A DNA stretch of 39,176 nt from an uncultured Clostridia bacterium (GTDB lineage Bacteria > Bacillota > Clostridia > Lachnospirales > Anaerotignaceae): positions 19,589 through 58,764 of the forward strand of contig CAJUKL010000002.1 of the NCBI GenBank assembly GCA_910587195.1, in the 5' to 3' direction. Below are positions 1-9,097 of the stretch, one piece after another. Position 1 is the first letter of the stretch. Each line of letters starts with the position of its first letter. The position numbers and the translations under genes were made by a program. The notes beneath the pieces were generated by a model. The model was not told the origin of the DNA. It saw only the letters and a program-made list of their open reading frames with translations, and did no database searches.

Positions 1-487
1 CAAGGGTGTAACTGTAACCATTGGTTCTGATAAGACTCTTACTGTTGAATCTAAAACACCAACAGACAATATAGCAAGTACAGCAACCATAGCTTCTGGA
101 ACAAAAATAACAGCTGGAACTGCAAGCCAAACATTTGATATTTCTTTAAGTGGAGATTTATCAACTGCAGCACCAGCTTCTGGAACGGCAAAAGCAACTG
201 TTGTATTTGCCCCAGCTTCTGGAGAAGATATAACGATAGAAAATGCGGACGTTACATTAGCTGCAACAGACAGCAAAGTTACTGTTTCAACAGCAGAAGA
301 TACATTTGCTACAAATGGAACATATACATTAAAAACAGTTACAATTACAGGAACTGCAGCAGGCAAGGGTGTAACTGTAACCATTGGTTCTGATAAGACT
401 CTTACTGTTGAATCTAAACCAAACAACAACACTGGCAATACACAAGGAACAGAGAACAGTGGTTCTCAAACAACACCAAAAGCATAA
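1..487 (+). CDS. Repetitive surface/secreted protein, C-terminal fragment
   Basis: The reading frame (codons from base 2) is open from the window edge to TAA at 485-487, so only the last 161 residues are present. They are rich in Thr, Ala, Ser and Val with short beta-strand-like blocks, as in Ig-like or adhesin repeats of Gram-positive surface proteins. A 54-bp block starting KGVTVTIGSDKTLTVESK occurs at 2-55 and again, identical, at 365-418. This gives a repeat period of 363 bp, or 121 residues. The tail (PNNNTGNTQGTENSGSQTTPKA region) is low complexity. There is no LPXTG motif or C-terminal membrane segment, so if the protein is cell-bound, the anchor must lie in the missing N-terminal part (for example SLH domains). 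Exact function is unknown. Confidence 0.75.
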   Translation, partial: KGVTVTIGSDKTLTVESKTPTDNIASTATIASGTKITAGTASQTFDISLSGDLSTAAPASGTAKATVVFAPASGEDITIENADVTLAATDSKVTVSTAEDTFATNGTYTLKTVTITGTAAGKGVTVTIGSDKTLTVESKPNNNTGNTQGTENSGSQTTPKA

Positions 488-592
488 TTTTTTAACATTT
501 GAAACATTTTTAATCGGTCGAAATAACCAAACCAAATTGCATATTACAGTCTTTTAAAAATAGATTAGCTTGATATTTTTTCATTTTTTAAA

Positions 593-636
593 GGGGTGCG
601 TCTTTAGCTGGGACGCATCCCATTTTTGTTTTTTTT
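593..636 (+). terminator. Rho-independent terminator after the surface protein
   Basis: A 10-bp stem (593-602 with 612-621, one G-T pair) has a 9-nt loop and is followed by a T-rich run at 622-636. It separates the surface protein gene from trkA. Confidence 0.85.
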
Positions 637-659
637 GCTCTAGCTATTTTTCCAGTTTG

Positions 660-668
660 TGTTATAAT
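660..668 (+). promoter_or_regulatory. Extended -10 promoter for trkA-trkH
   Basis: TGTTATAAT is a perfect extended -10 element (TGnTATAAT). No good -35 box lies at the normal distance, which fits an extended -10 promoter. Transcription would start near 675, about 20 nt before the trkA ATG, just ahead of an AAAGGCAGG ribosome binding site. Confidence 0.55.
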
Positions 669-694
669 TTGTTTTAGAAAGGCAGGTTGTTTTT

Positions 695-2059
695 ATGAGA
701 GTTGTTGTTGTGGGAGAAGGGAAAGTGGGTAGTACCATTGTCAAACAGTTATCCACAGAAGGACATGACGTTGTCATTATCGATAACGACCCCGTTATTT
801 TAAAAAATGCGAGTAATACTATGGATGTTTTTTGCGTGGAGGGCAACGGCGCAAGCTATGCTGTGCAGGAAAGAGCAGAGGTTGGGCGTGCCGATTTGCT
901 CATTGCTGCTACCTCCGCAGACGAGGTCAATATGTTGTGCTGCCTCATTGGAAAAAAACAGGGTGTCAAACATACCATTGCTCGTGTGCGCAATCCAGAG
1001 TATTTTTTCCAGATGGATGTTATCAAGGATGAACTTGGCTTAAGTATGACGGTGAATCCAGAATTGCAGGCGGCTGACGAAATCGCTCGCCTTTTAAAAT
1101 TTCCTTCTGCCCTTAAAATTGAAACCTTCGCAAAAGGTCGTGTCGAATTGGTCGAATATAAAATTGCAGAAAATAGCCCTCTGGATGGTATGCCCCTTTT
1201 TGCACTTTATAAAGAATATCAAGTGAAAGTGCTGGTTTGCGCCGTCCAAAGAGGTGACGAGGTCTATATCCCCGCTGGCAACTTTGTTCTCAAAGCGGGC
1301 GATAAAATTAATTTGACTGCTTCCCGTGATGAAATCGTGCGCTTTTTCCGTGCCATTGGCATCTTTACCAATAAAATTAAACGTGTTCTTATGATTGGTG
1401 GCGGTCGCATTGCTTATTATTTGGCAAAACAGTTGGTCAATACATATATGAAAGTCAAAATTATTGAAAAAGATTTTAAACGTTGCGAATATCTTTGTGA
1501 ACAGTTCCCGGAAGCAGTGATTATTCACGGCGATGGTACCGACAGAGAACTTTTAAGCGAGGAGGGTCTGGAAAAAACAGACGCGCTTGTTATGCTGACT
1601 GGTATGGACGAGGAAAATATTATTGTTTCTATGCTCGCAAAGGCTTGTAAAGTTTCGAAGGCAATCGCAAAAGTCAATCGTATCTCTTTCCCCGAAATTT
1701 TAAATGCTTTAGATGTGGATAGCTTTATCGCTCCAAAAAGTATTGCCGCAAATAATATTGTACGATATGTCCGGGCTATGCAAAATTCCATGGGCAGTAA
1801 CGTCGAAACACTCCATATGCTCATTAATGACCAAGTGGAAGCTCTGGAATTTCGTGTTAGAAAAGGCGGTGAGTTTATTGGGATTCCTCTCAAAGACCTC
1901 AAAACCAAAAAGGGTATCCTAATTGCTACTATTGTCAGACAAGGTAAAATTATTATTCCTGGCGGAAATGATACCATTGAAGTTGGTGATGGTGTTATTG
2001 TTGTGACGACAAATCAACATTTGTCGGATTTGAAAGATATTTTACAGCATACGAGGTAA
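695..2059 (+). CDS. trkA: Trk/Ktr potassium uptake regulatory subunit TrkA
   Basis: 454 residues, the normal length for a full TrkA with two RCK units. The first Rossmann half begins at residue 1 with MRVVVVGEGKVGSTI (GxGxxG) and has an acidic end to beta-2 (VVIIDND) for binding the nucleotide ribose. The second begins near residue 229 with RVLMIGGGRIAYYLAKQ. Each Rossmann unit is followed by a TrkA-C (RCK-C) domain. TrkA is a cytoplasmic ring protein that gates the TrkH pore in response to NAD(H)/ATP or ADP. The ATG is preceded by AAAGGCAGG. It lies 6 bp upstream of trkH, so the two are surely co-transcribed. The first half uses more GC-rich codons (GCC, CGC, CTC) than trkH, which may be expression-related or mark a different origin. 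Confidence 0.95.
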   Translation: MRVVVVGEGKVGSTIVKQLSTEGHDVVIIDNDPVILKNASNTMDVFCVEGNGASYAVQERAEVGRADLLIAATSADEVNMLCCLIGKKQGVKHTIARVRNPEYFFQMDVIKDELGLSMTVNPELQAADEIARLLKFPSALKIETFAKGRVELVEYKIAENSPLDGMPLFALYKEYQVKVLVCAVQRGDEVYIPAGNFVLKAGDKINLTASRDEIVRFFRAIGIFTNKIKRVLMIGGGRIAYYLAKQLVNTYMKVKIIEKDFKRCEYLCEQFPEAVIIHGDGTDRELLSEEGLEKTDALVMLTGMDEENIIVSMLAKACKVSKAIAKVNRISFPEILNALDVDSFIAPKSIAANNIVRYVRAMQNSMGSNVETLHMLINDQVEALEFRVRKGGEFIGIPLKDLKTKKGILIATIVRQGKIIIPGGNDTIEVGDGVIVVTTNQHLSDLKDILQHTR

Positions 2060-2065
2060 ATTTTT

Positions 2066-3517
2066 ATGAATTACTATATGATTATGTATATACTCGGAAA
2101 TTTGATGAAAGTAGAAGGTTGTTTGATGGTTGTGCCTGCTTTGATTGCTATTGCTAAAAAAGAAGCAGACCCTATGCATGGCTTTTTTACTACTATCATC
2201 ATGCTTTGGATACTTGGCACTATTTTGACAGGATTGAAATTTAAAAATAAAGATATTTATGCAAGAGAAGGCTTTGTGGTTACTGCGCTCTCTTGGATTG
2301 TGTTGTCCTTTTTTGGTGCTATGCCCTTTTATTTTTCTGGAACAATTCCTTCCTTTGTAGATAGCTTTTTTGAAACTGTATCCGGCTTTACAACAACTGG
2401 TGCGACTATTTTAAACCAAATAGAAGGACTGCCATTATCCATTTTGTTTTGGAGAAGTTTTACGCATTGGATAGGTGGTATGGGTGTGCTTGTGTTCTTA
2501 CTTGCCATTATTCCTATGGGCGGCGACCGTTCTATGTATATTATGAAGGCAGAAGCACCTGGCCCATTGGTTGGAAAATTAGTGCCAAAAGTAAAATCTA
2601 CTGCAAAATTGCTTTATCTGATTTATATTTTTTTGACGATTGCAGAAATGTTATTTTTATTGGCAGCAGGCATGCCCCTTTTTGATAGTATTTTATCTGC
2701 TTTTTCGACAGCAGGAACAGGCGGATATAGTATTAAAAATGCAAGTATTGCCGCATATGATAGCGCAGTAATAGAATATATTATTGCTGTTTTTATGATG
2801 ATATTTGGCATTAACTTTAATTTGTTTTATTTGCTGATGATAAAGGATTTTGCAGATATTTTTAAAAATGAAGAACTAAAATATTATTTAGGTATTATAG
2901 CTGGCGCAACTGCACTTATTACGCTTAATATCGTGGGGATGTATGAGAGTATAGAAGCAGCATTCCGCGATGCCTTTTTTCAAGTGACTTCTTTAATTAC
3001 AACAACAGGCTTTATTACGGCAAATTATGAATTATGGCCGGAATTTTCCAAAACAATGTTAATTGTCATTCTTATGATTGGTGCTTGTGGTGGCTCTACA
3101 GGAGGCGGCTTAAAAGTGTCACGTCTTGTTATTTTATTAAAAATGATTACGCAAGAGTTAAAAAGAATGGTACACCCTCGTTCTGTCAATATTATTAAAC
3201 TAGATGGTATGAAAATAGAACAGGAAACAGTGGACAGCGTAACAAGTTTTTTTGTTATTTATGTCTTTTTAATATTTGGTAGTTTTATTATTATTTCAGT
3301 GGATAATTTTGGATTTACAACTTCTTTGACCGCAGTTATGACTTGTGTGGGGAATGTGGGCCCTGGATTGGGCGGTGTTGGTCCTGTGGAAAATTTTGCA
3401 CTTTTTTCACCTTTTGTAAAATTGGTTTTGTGTATGGATATGCTTTTGGGTAGGTTGGAAATCTTCCCTCTTGTCATGTTGTTTTCTCCTGCTGTTTGGA
3501 AAAAAGGTTTTATGTAA
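2066..3517 (+). CDS. trkH: Trk/Ktr potassium transporter membrane subunit TrkH
   Basis: 483 residues of mostly membrane-spanning sequence, the usual TrkH length. The four pore-loop repeats of the superfamily are visible, each with its selectivity-filter glycine: SGFTTTGATIL (about residue 107), FSTAGTGGYS (about 213), TSLITTTGFITA (about 308) and TCVGNVGPGLGG (about 428). The glycine-rich gating segment GACGGSTGGGLKVSR lies near 338-352. The protein forms the K+-conducting pore at the cytoplasmic membrane and is paired with the TrkA ring encoded directly upstream (6-bp gap). Its ribosome binding site GAGG lies inside the end of trkA, consistent with translational coupling. No convincing terminator follows; the next 198 bp are A+T-rich. 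Confidence 0.95.
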   Translation: MNYYMIMYILGNLMKVEGCLMVVPALIAIAKKEADPMHGFFTTIIMLWILGTILTGLKFKNKDIYAREGFVVTALSWIVLSFFGAMPFYFSGTIPSFVDSFFETVSGFTTTGATILNQIEGLPLSILFWRSFTHWIGGMGVLVFLLAIIPMGGDRSMYIMKAEAPGPLVGKLVPKVKSTAKLLYLIYIFLTIAEMLFLLAAGMPLFDSILSAFSTAGTGGYSIKNASIAAYDSAVIEYIIAVFMMIFGINFNLFYLLMIKDFADIFKNEELKYYLGIIAGATALITLNIVGMYESIEAAFRDAFFQVTSLITTTGFITANYELWPEFSKTMLIVILMIGACGGSTGGGLKVSRLVILLKMITQELKRMVHPRSVNIIKLDGMKIEQETVDSVTSFFVIYVFLIFGSFIIISVDNFGFTTSLTAVMTCVGNVGPGLGGVGPVENFALFSPFVKLVLCMDMLLGRLEIFPLVMLFSPAVWKKGFM

Positions 3518-3610
3518 AATGTAAGAATCTCTATCAAAAAAATTAATATTTTTGTTGTACACTAAAACAGTATCCTAAAGAATTTGGAAAAAATATTTTT
3601 TTGAAGTGAT

Positions 3611-3640
3611 TTGAGGCATTGTGTCGTATTAATTTATATT
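3611..3640 (+). promoter_or_regulatory. Possible promoter for the MacA/MacB operon
   Basis: TTGAGG (3611-3616), an 18-bp spacer and TATATT (3635-3640) form an acceptable sigma-A-type promoter about 75 nt upstream of the adaptor gene. An alternative -35, TTGACT at 3648, has no matching -10. This is a weak call. Confidence 0.35.
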
Positions 3641-3715
3641 AATAAATTTGACTTTATAAAGGAAAAATTATTTTTTCTTTATCACATAACAAAACAATGA
3701 GAAAGGGAGAAAGGC

Positions 3716-5209
3716 ATGAAAGAAAAAATCGCATCACACAAAAAGGGAATTGCAATCATTATTATTCTTTGTTTGGTTGCAGGAGGAATCTATTATAAAA
3801 AGAAAAGTACACCACCCGTAGAAGTTGGTACAATGGTAATAACTACACCAATTACAAAAGGCGATATTCAAGAAACGATTGCATTACGGGCACCTTTAGA
3901 GGGGACGGAAAGTGCAGAAATTGTTTCAAGATTACATTATGAAGTATTGCAACTCAATGCAAAAGAGGGTGACAGGGTAAAAAGAGGTCAGGTTCTTGCT
4001 GTCTTAGATTCTGATACCTTAAAGCAGGAAATTAAAAGAGCAGAAGACCAATTAGCATTGGCAAAAGTAGAAAGTCAAGAAACCAGTTCCCGTAGTGCGC
4101 AAAATGTAGCACTAGCAAAGGCACAGTTGGAAGAAAAACTAAAAGACCAACAAACAGCCTATGAAAAAGCAGTATTAGAAAGAGATGAAATCAAACGAAA
4201 ATATGATAATATTAAAACTTTAGTAGATGCAGGTGTAGAAACAGAAGAATCTTTAAAAGAAATACAAAATACATATGATTCGGCACAACAAGCAGTAGAT
4301 AGCTATACGGTGGAAAATGGAAAAGTGATTGCCACTGATGCAGATTTAAAAAACATTGAAAATTCTGCGGATGCTTCTTCCGCATCTCGTGCAAAAAATA
4401 TTGCTATGCTACAAACAGAATTAAATAATAAACGAAAAGATTTAGAAGAATGTCAAATTACAAGTCCGATTGATGGCACTATTACCAGAGTAAATATCAA
4501 AATGGGACGGTTTGCAGATGATACAGATGATGATAAACCTATGTTTGTGGTAGAAAATATTGACCAGATGGAAATGGAAATTTTAGTCAGTGAATATGAC
4601 ATTGGAAAAATACAAGTTGGACAAACAGCTACCATTAGTGCTGATATTTTACAAGATGAAACAGTAGAAGGTGTTGTGGATAGAATTTCCCCCACAGGAG
4701 AAGAAAAAGCTGGTTCTACAGAAAGAGTAATTCCTACTACAGTGCGTATTACAGGTGATGCAAAAGGTTTAATCGCTGGTATCAATGCCAAAGCAGAAAT
4801 TTTGGTTGCAGAAAGCAAAGATATATTGTTATTGCCTTTGGAATGTTTAAGAGAAGAAGTAGATGGCAGTGTTTCTGTTTTAAGAGTGAATAGTGAAAAT
4901 AAAATAGAAGTTATTCCAGTAATCACGGGAGTGGAAAATGATATTAATGTAGAAGTAAGTAGTGAGATACTCCAAGAGGGAGATAATATTGTAATTTCTC
5001 CAACATCAGATTTAGTAGAGGGAACACTTGTTACAACAGCACCAGAAATGAACAATATGGAAAATCAAGAACAAAATAATGATACAGAAGATGAAGATGT
5101 AGAAGATGCTACAGAAGATGAAAATATAGAAAATGACACAGAAGATAATAGCGAAAATGATACCGAAAACCAAGAAACAGATAATGCCGAAATCGACAGC
5201 ATAGAATAA
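3716..5209 (+). CDS. MacA-like (YknX-type) efflux adaptor protein
   Basis: 497 residues. A positively charged N-terminus and one membrane segment (about residues 10-26, GIAIIIILCLVAGGIYY) anchor the protein with the rest outside. Residues about 45-110 form the first half of a lipoyl/barrel-sandwich domain (REGDRVKRGQVLAVLDSDTL-like segment). About 110-245 is an extended helical hairpin. About 245-440 has the second lipoyl half (ITSPIDGTITRVNIKMG) and beta-barrel domains. This is the HlyD/MacA membrane-fusion fold. Gram-positive relatives, such as B. subtilis YknX, work with a MacB-type permease to export peptides or toxic compounds. The last 50 residues are an unusual Asp/Glu/Asn-rich tail, absent from typical family members. 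The ATG follows GAAAGGGAGAAAGGC. It is first of three co-directional, closely spaced genes. Confidence 0.9.
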   Translation: MKEKIASHKKGIAIIIILCLVAGGIYYKKKSTPPVEVGTMVITTPITKGDIQETIALRAPLEGTESAEIVSRLHYEVLQLNAKEGDRVKRGQVLAVLDSDTLKQEIKRAEDQLALAKVESQETSSRSAQNVALAKAQLEEKLKDQQTAYEKAVLERDEIKRKYDNIKTLVDAGVETEESLKEIQNTYDSAQQAVDSYTVENGKVIATDADLKNIENSADASSASRAKNIAMLQTELNNKRKDLEECQITSPIDGTITRVNIKMGRFADDTDDDKPMFVVENIDQMEMEILVSEYDIGKIQVGQTATISADILQDETVEGVVDRISPTGEEKAGSTERVIPTTVRITGDAKGLIAGINAKAEILVAESKDILLLPLECLREEVDGSVSVLRVNSENKIEVIPVITGVENDINVEVSSEILQEGDNIVISPTSDLVEGTLVTTAPEMNNMENQEQNNDTEDEDVEDATEDENIENDTEDNSENDTENQETDNAEIDSIE

Positions 5210-5223
5210 GGCAGGTGTATGGC

Positions 5224-5916
5224 ATGAATGAAATTATTAAAATAGAGAATTTAGAAAAGATATACGATACAGGTGCAATACAGGTGCATGCACTGAAAAA
5301 AATCAATTTATTGATTGAACAGGGCGAATATGTTGCAATTATGGGTCAATCTGGTTCCGGAAAGTCGACCTTAATGAATATATTAGGTTGTCTGGATAGA
5401 CCAACTGGAGGACATTATTATTTAGATGGCATTGATGTTGGAAAATTATCAGAAAATAAGTTATCAGCAGTAAGAAATAAAAAAATAGGCTTTGTATTTC
5501 AGTCTTTCCATTTGATTCCAAGAACATCAGCCATGAAAAATGTAGAATTGCCTATGATATATGGTAAAATCGCAACTAGAAAAAGACACCAACGAGCAAA
5601 GGAATTGTTATGTAAAGTTGGGCTGGAAAAAAGATTGAATCATTTGCCACAAGAGCTATCAGGTGGACAAAGGCAAAGAGTTGCGATTGCAAGGGCATTG
5701 GCAAATGACCCACCGATTATATTAGCTGATGAACCAACAGGAAATTTAGATACTGCTTCTTCTGTAGAAATTATGGAATTATTTACAGAACTAAATAAAG
5801 AGGGTGTTACTGTGATTGTGGTTACACATGAGGATGATATTGCCGAATTTACAAATCGAGTCATACGCTTTCGAGATGGGCAAATTATGAGCGATGTAAG
5901 AAAGGAGAATCCATAA
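5224..5916 (+). CDS. MacB/LolD-type ABC transporter ATPase
   Basis: 230 residues in all, starting at ATG 5224. An in-frame GTG at 5215 lies inside the ribosome binding site AAGGCAGG (5208-5215), so ATG 5224 is the better start. Motifs: Walker A GQSGSGKST, Q-loop VFQSFHLIPR, signature LSGGQRQRVAIARAL, Walker B IILADEPTGNLD, and switch histidine VVTHE. The NEL/LPMIY region after the Q-loop and the overall length match the MacB/LolD/FtsE subgroup that powers FtsX-fold permeases. It is a cytoplasmic subunit, co-translated with the downstream permease (TAATG, 1-nt overlap). Confidence 0.95.
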   Translation: MNEIIKIENLEKIYDTGAIQVHALKKINLLIEQGEYVAIMGQSGSGKSTLMNILGCLDRPTGGHYYLDGIDVGKLSENKLSAVRNKKIGFVFQSFHLIPRTSAMKNVELPMIYGKIATRKRHQRAKELLCKVGLEKRLNHLPQELSGGQRQRVAIARALANDPPIILADEPTGNLDTASSVEIMELFTELNKEGVTVIVVTHEDDIAEFTNRVIRFRDGQIMSDVRKENP

Positions 5917-7145
5917 TGCTTTTGTGGGAAAATATGAAACTAGCACTAACAGCAATTCGTGTCAATAAAATGCGTTCTTTTTTGACAATGCTGGGCATGA
6001 TTATAGGTATTAGCTCCGTTATCGCCATTGTGTCCATTGGTGACACCATGAGAAGTATGTTTGCAAAAGAATATGAAGAAATTGGATTAAATAGGGTTAG
6101 ATGTTATGTTATGAAATTTGATGGTTATTATTATTACAGTGAAAATTTTACGGCTGACCAGTTTAATGAAGTTGCTTCTGTATTTTCTGATGAAATTGAA
6201 TATATTTCTGCAAATGAAGGTGGTACAATTACAGGTATCAATGGCAGAAAAAATTATGAAATTGTATCTACAGGAGTAAGAGGCGGATATGAAAAGGTAC
6301 AGAAAGTAAATATTATTGCTGGCAGAATGATAAATAACAAGGATTATGAAGGCAAAAAAAATAATATTGTATTGGAAGAAGCAACAGCAATAGAATTATT
6401 TGGCACAGCGGATGTCGTTGGAAAAACAATGAAAGTAAAATATACACAAGGTGGTTCTGGTACATTTGTAGATGATTTTAATATTGTAGGTGTTTATCGG
6501 AATAGTCAATCTGTACTGATGAAATTAATAGGAGGTACAGATAATACAAGGGGACTTGCTTATGTACCAGAAAGTATTGTATTTGATATAAATGTAAATG
6601 GCGTTTGGATGATTGATATGTTTGTATCTGAAAATGCTCCTGCAACCTTTCAAACAAAATTTACGAATTATATTGCAAGAATGACAAATGCTAAACCAGA
6701 AGATGTTAGATATTCTTCTGCAAGGGATGCTATGGGAGAAATGGATAGTATTTTAGGAACGCTTTCGATTGCAGTTGGTGCGATTGCAGCAATTTCGCTT
6801 GTGGTAGGTGGTATTGGTATTATGAATATTATGCTGGTATCTGTTACAGAAAGAACAAGAGAAATTGGTATCAGAAAGGCACTAGGGGCAAGAACGGGAG
6901 ATGTTTTGACACAATTTTTAATTGAGTCTGCTGTTATTTCTCTAGTAGGTGGCATTATTGGTGCAAGTTTAGGTGCAGGAGTTGTAATTGCAGGTGGCAT
7001 TGCCTTGAAAGTTGAGGTTGTTGTAAAGCCTTCTGTTATGTTAATGGCTTTTGCATTTTCAGCACTAGTTGGCATTTTTTTTGGGCTATATCCTGCAAGA
7101 AAGGCAGCAAAATCCGACCCAATTACTGCATTACGCTACGAATAA
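5916..7145 (+). CDS. MacB-type FtsX-fold ABC permease
   Basis: 409 residues with the four-helix MacB layout. The first membrane helix is near residues 20-42, after the conserved start ALTAIRVNKMRSFLTMLGMIIGISSV. A large extracytoplasmic MacB core domain spans about 45-275. Three helices follow (about 282-310, 333-360, 372-395), with the conserved TERTREIGIRKALGA cytoplasmic loop and the final GLYPARKAAKSDPITALRYE. The ATPase is not fused, as is normal in Gram-positives. ATG overlaps the stop of the ATPase gene by one base. With the adaptor it should form a mechanotransmission-type exporter; the substrate cannot be read from sequence. A repeat element begins at the stop codon. Confidence 0.93.
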   Translation: MLLWENMKLALTAIRVNKMRSFLTMLGMIIGISSVIAIVSIGDTMRSMFAKEYEEIGLNRVRCYVMKFDGYYYYSENFTADQFNEVASVFSDEIEYISANEGGTITGINGRKNYEIVSTGVRGGYEKVQKVNIIAGRMINNKDYEGKKNNIVLEEATAIELFGTADVVGKTMKVKYTQGGSGTFVDDFNIVGVYRNSQSVLMKLIGGTDNTRGLAYVPESIVFDINVNGVWMIDMFVSENAPATFQTKFTNYIARMTNAKPEDVRYSSARDAMGEMDSILGTLSIAVGAIAAISLVVGGIGIMNIMLVSVTERTREIGIRKALGARTGDVLTQFLIESAVISLVGGIIGASLGAGVVIAGGIALKVEVVVKPSVMLMAFAFSALVGIFFGLYPARKAAKSDPITALRYE

Positions 7146-7324
7146 CTTACTTTCTTGAAAGAAAGTAAGCAAAGAACTTTTGCGCGAAACTTCGTTTCGC
7201 TGCCGTATGTTGGAGTTGAGTAGTTATTGTGGTTAAACTACAACAGAGCCCCAGAGGTTAAAAATGAGAATCTGTTTCGTATGCAAAAGATAAAGTTTTT
7301 GGTCAAGCTTTTTTCAAAAAGCTT
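7146..7324. repeat. Structured intergenic repeat, copy 1
   Basis: Modules in order: hairpin A at 7146-7169 (stem CTTACTTTCT, loop TGAA); AGCAAAGAACTTT; hairpin B at about 7183-7200 (GCGAAAC-TTC-GTTTCGC); a roughly 90-bp linker with GTTGGAGTTGA and CAACAGAGC; the conserved ATAAAGTTTTTGGT; and hairpin D at 7304-7324 (AAGCTTTTT/AAAAAGCTT). The same module order recurs at 9137 and 22210. It directly follows macB. Confidence 0.85.
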
Positions 7325-7372
7325 CAGCTTGTTAAAAAAGTCAGCCTTATGGCTGACTTTTTTGACAAGCTG
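7325..7372. terminator. Bidirectional terminator between macB and deaD
   Basis: The inner stem is 13 bp and perfect (7334-7346 with 7351-7363, loop TTAT), bounded by A6 and T6, so it can work on both strands. The outer arms CAGCTTGTT/GACAAGCTG extend it to about 22 bp. It ends both converging transcripts. Confidence 0.9.
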
Positions 7373-7373
7373 A

Positions 7374-7402
7374 CCTTGAGAGTATTGCTCTCAAGGTTTT
7401 TT
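7374..7402 (+). terminator. Second plus-strand terminator after macB
   Basis: Stem CCTTGAGAG/CTCTCAAGG (9 bp, loop TATTG), then T6 at 7397-7402. It stops just before the converging helicase gene. Confidence 0.8.
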
Positions 7403-7404
7403 AA

Positions 7405-9012
7405 TTATTTTTTATTCTTTGCTTTTTTTGCCATTTCAATATTAACTTTTTTATTTTTAATTTTTGTATTTTTCATACCATGAATAATATCCTTTACATA
7501 TTCAGAAGGAACATCAATAAAAGCATAATCATCAAATAAATCAATAGAGCCTAGCACTTTACCAGAAACACCAGTTTCTCCAGCAATCGCTCCTACAATA
7601 TCTTTAATTCTTATTTTATTTTTTTTGCCCGCATTTAAAAATAGTCGTACCATTTTTTCCCCGCCATAAATTTCAGTACCACCTAAATTAATATCATCTA
7701 TGGCATCAATACTATCCACACTGACATCAGATAAGTTATGTTTTAATAGTGCTGCCGCAATATCAATCGCTGCATAATCTTCTTGCATTAATTTTTCCAC
7801 CAAGTTAATGTACTTTGTCAAATGTCCTTCTTCCATAATGGATTTTACTTTTTCCAAAAAAAGATTTGTTTTCATTTCTTCCACATCACTCAAGGTAGGC
7901 AATTTTTGCTGTACAATTTTTGTTTTGGTATATCTCATAATGTCACGGAGTTTATAAATTTCTTTTCCAACACAAAATGTAAATGCTTTTCCGGTTCTGC
8001 CTGCACGTCCAGTCCTACCAATACGATGTACATAATATTCTTCATCTTGCGGAACATCATAATTAAACACCACATCAATATCATCAATATCAATTCCTCT
8101 TGCAGCAACATCTGTTGCGACCAATATTTCAATGGTGCCATTTCTAAATTTTTGCATGACTTTATCTCTTTGCACCTGTTTTAAATCTCCATGCAATCCT
8201 TCTGCAAAATATCCTCTCCCCTGTAAAAGTTCTACAACTTCATCTACACGCTTTTTTGTATTACAAAAAACAAGTGCCAATTTAGGGTCATAAACATCAA
8301 TAATACGAGAAAGTGCGTCTAATTTTGTTCTTTCTTTTACATCAAAATAAATTTGTTCAATATTTGGTACAGTAAGCTCTTTTCTAACGACTTTTATAAA
8401 TTCTGGTTCTTTTAAAAAACGTTTGCTTAAAGAAAGTATTTCTGGAGAAAGTGTAGCAGAAAACATTACTGTTTGATGTTCCTCTGGTACTTTGATTAAA
8501 ATTGTTTCGATGTCCTCCCGAAAGCCCATGTCAAGCATTTCATCTGCTTCATCTAATACCATCATTTTTACTGTTTCCATTTTTAAGGTACGACGACGCA
8601 TATGGTCCATTACACGCCCTGGTGTACCAATAATAACCTGTGCACCCTTCTTTAAAGCTGCAATTTGTCTATCAATGGGCTGTCCACCATAAATAGGTAA
8701 TACCCGAATATTTTCTGTATATTTGAGTAATTTCCGAAATTCTTCACTTACTTGTATGGCAAGCTCACGAGTAGGACAAAGAATCACTGCTTGTAATTTT
8801 TTATTTTCTGCATCAATTTGTTCCAAGCAGGGAATCCCAAAAGCAGCCGTTTTTCCGGTACCTGTTTGAGATTGTCCAATTACATCTCGCCCTGCCATAA
8901 TAATAGAAATTGCTTGTGACTGTATTGGTGTAGCTTCTTCAAAACCCATATCCAGTACCGCACGACAAATTTCTGGAGATAGGTTCATGTTTTCAAATTT
9001 TAGATTTTCCAT
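7405..9012 (-). CDS. deaD: DEAD-box ATP-dependent RNA helicase with DbpA-type RNA-binding domain
   Basis: 535 residues. RecA domain 1 has the Q motif (FEEATPIQSQAI, about 24-35), Walker A SQTGTGKT (48-55), PTRELA (80-85), GTPGR (129-133), DEAD (154-157) and SAT (185-187). RecA domain 2 has LVFCNTKKRVDE, TDVAARGIDI and the arginine-finger motif HRIGRTGRAGRTG. The C-terminus (about 455-520: RLFLNAGKKNKIRIKDIVGAIAG ... GSIDLFDDYAFIDVP) is a DbpA/CsdA RNA-binding domain, and the protein ends in a basic tail. This is the CshA/DeaD class that unwinds structured RNA in ribosome assembly, mRNA decay and cold growth. It is a monocistronic minus-strand gene with its own strong promoter and RBS AAAGGA. 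Confidence 0.93.
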   Translation of the reverse strand: MENLKFENMNLSPEICRAVLDMGFEEATPIQSQAISIIMAGRDVIGQSQTGTGKTAAFGIPCLEQIDAENKKLQAVILCPTRELAIQVSEEFRKLLKYTENIRVLPIYGGQPIDRQIAALKKGAQVIIGTPGRVMDHMRRRTLKMETVKMMVLDEADEMLDMGFREDIETILIKVPEEHQTVMFSATLSPEILSLSKRFLKEPEFIKVVRKELTVPNIEQIYFDVKERTKLDALSRIIDVYDPKLALVFCNTKKRVDEVVELLQGRGYFAEGLHGDLKQVQRDKVMQKFRNGTIEILVATDVAARGIDIDDIDVVFNYDVPQDEEYYVHRIGRTGRAGRTGKAFTFCVGKEIYKLRDIMRYTKTKIVQQKLPTLSDVEEMKTNLFLEKVKSIMEEGHLTKYINLVEKLMQEDYAAIDIAAALLKHNLSDVSVDSIDAIDDINLGGTEIYGGEKMVRLFLNAGKKNKIRIKDIVGAIAGETGVSGKVLGSIDLFDDYAFIDVPSEYVKDIIHGMKNTKIKNKKVNIEMAKKAKNKK

Positions 9013-9097
9013 TCTTAATTGTTCCTTTCTTTACACAAAAAAGTGAATGATTCCGCTTCTATTTCAACTGATGTCTGAAAAAAAGACACTAGTTAAT

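Noticed and set aside
7146..7324. Insertion-sequence ends or an attachment site
   Set aside because: No target-site duplication or transposase could be linked to the repeats, and their hairpins are internal rather than terminal inverted repeats.
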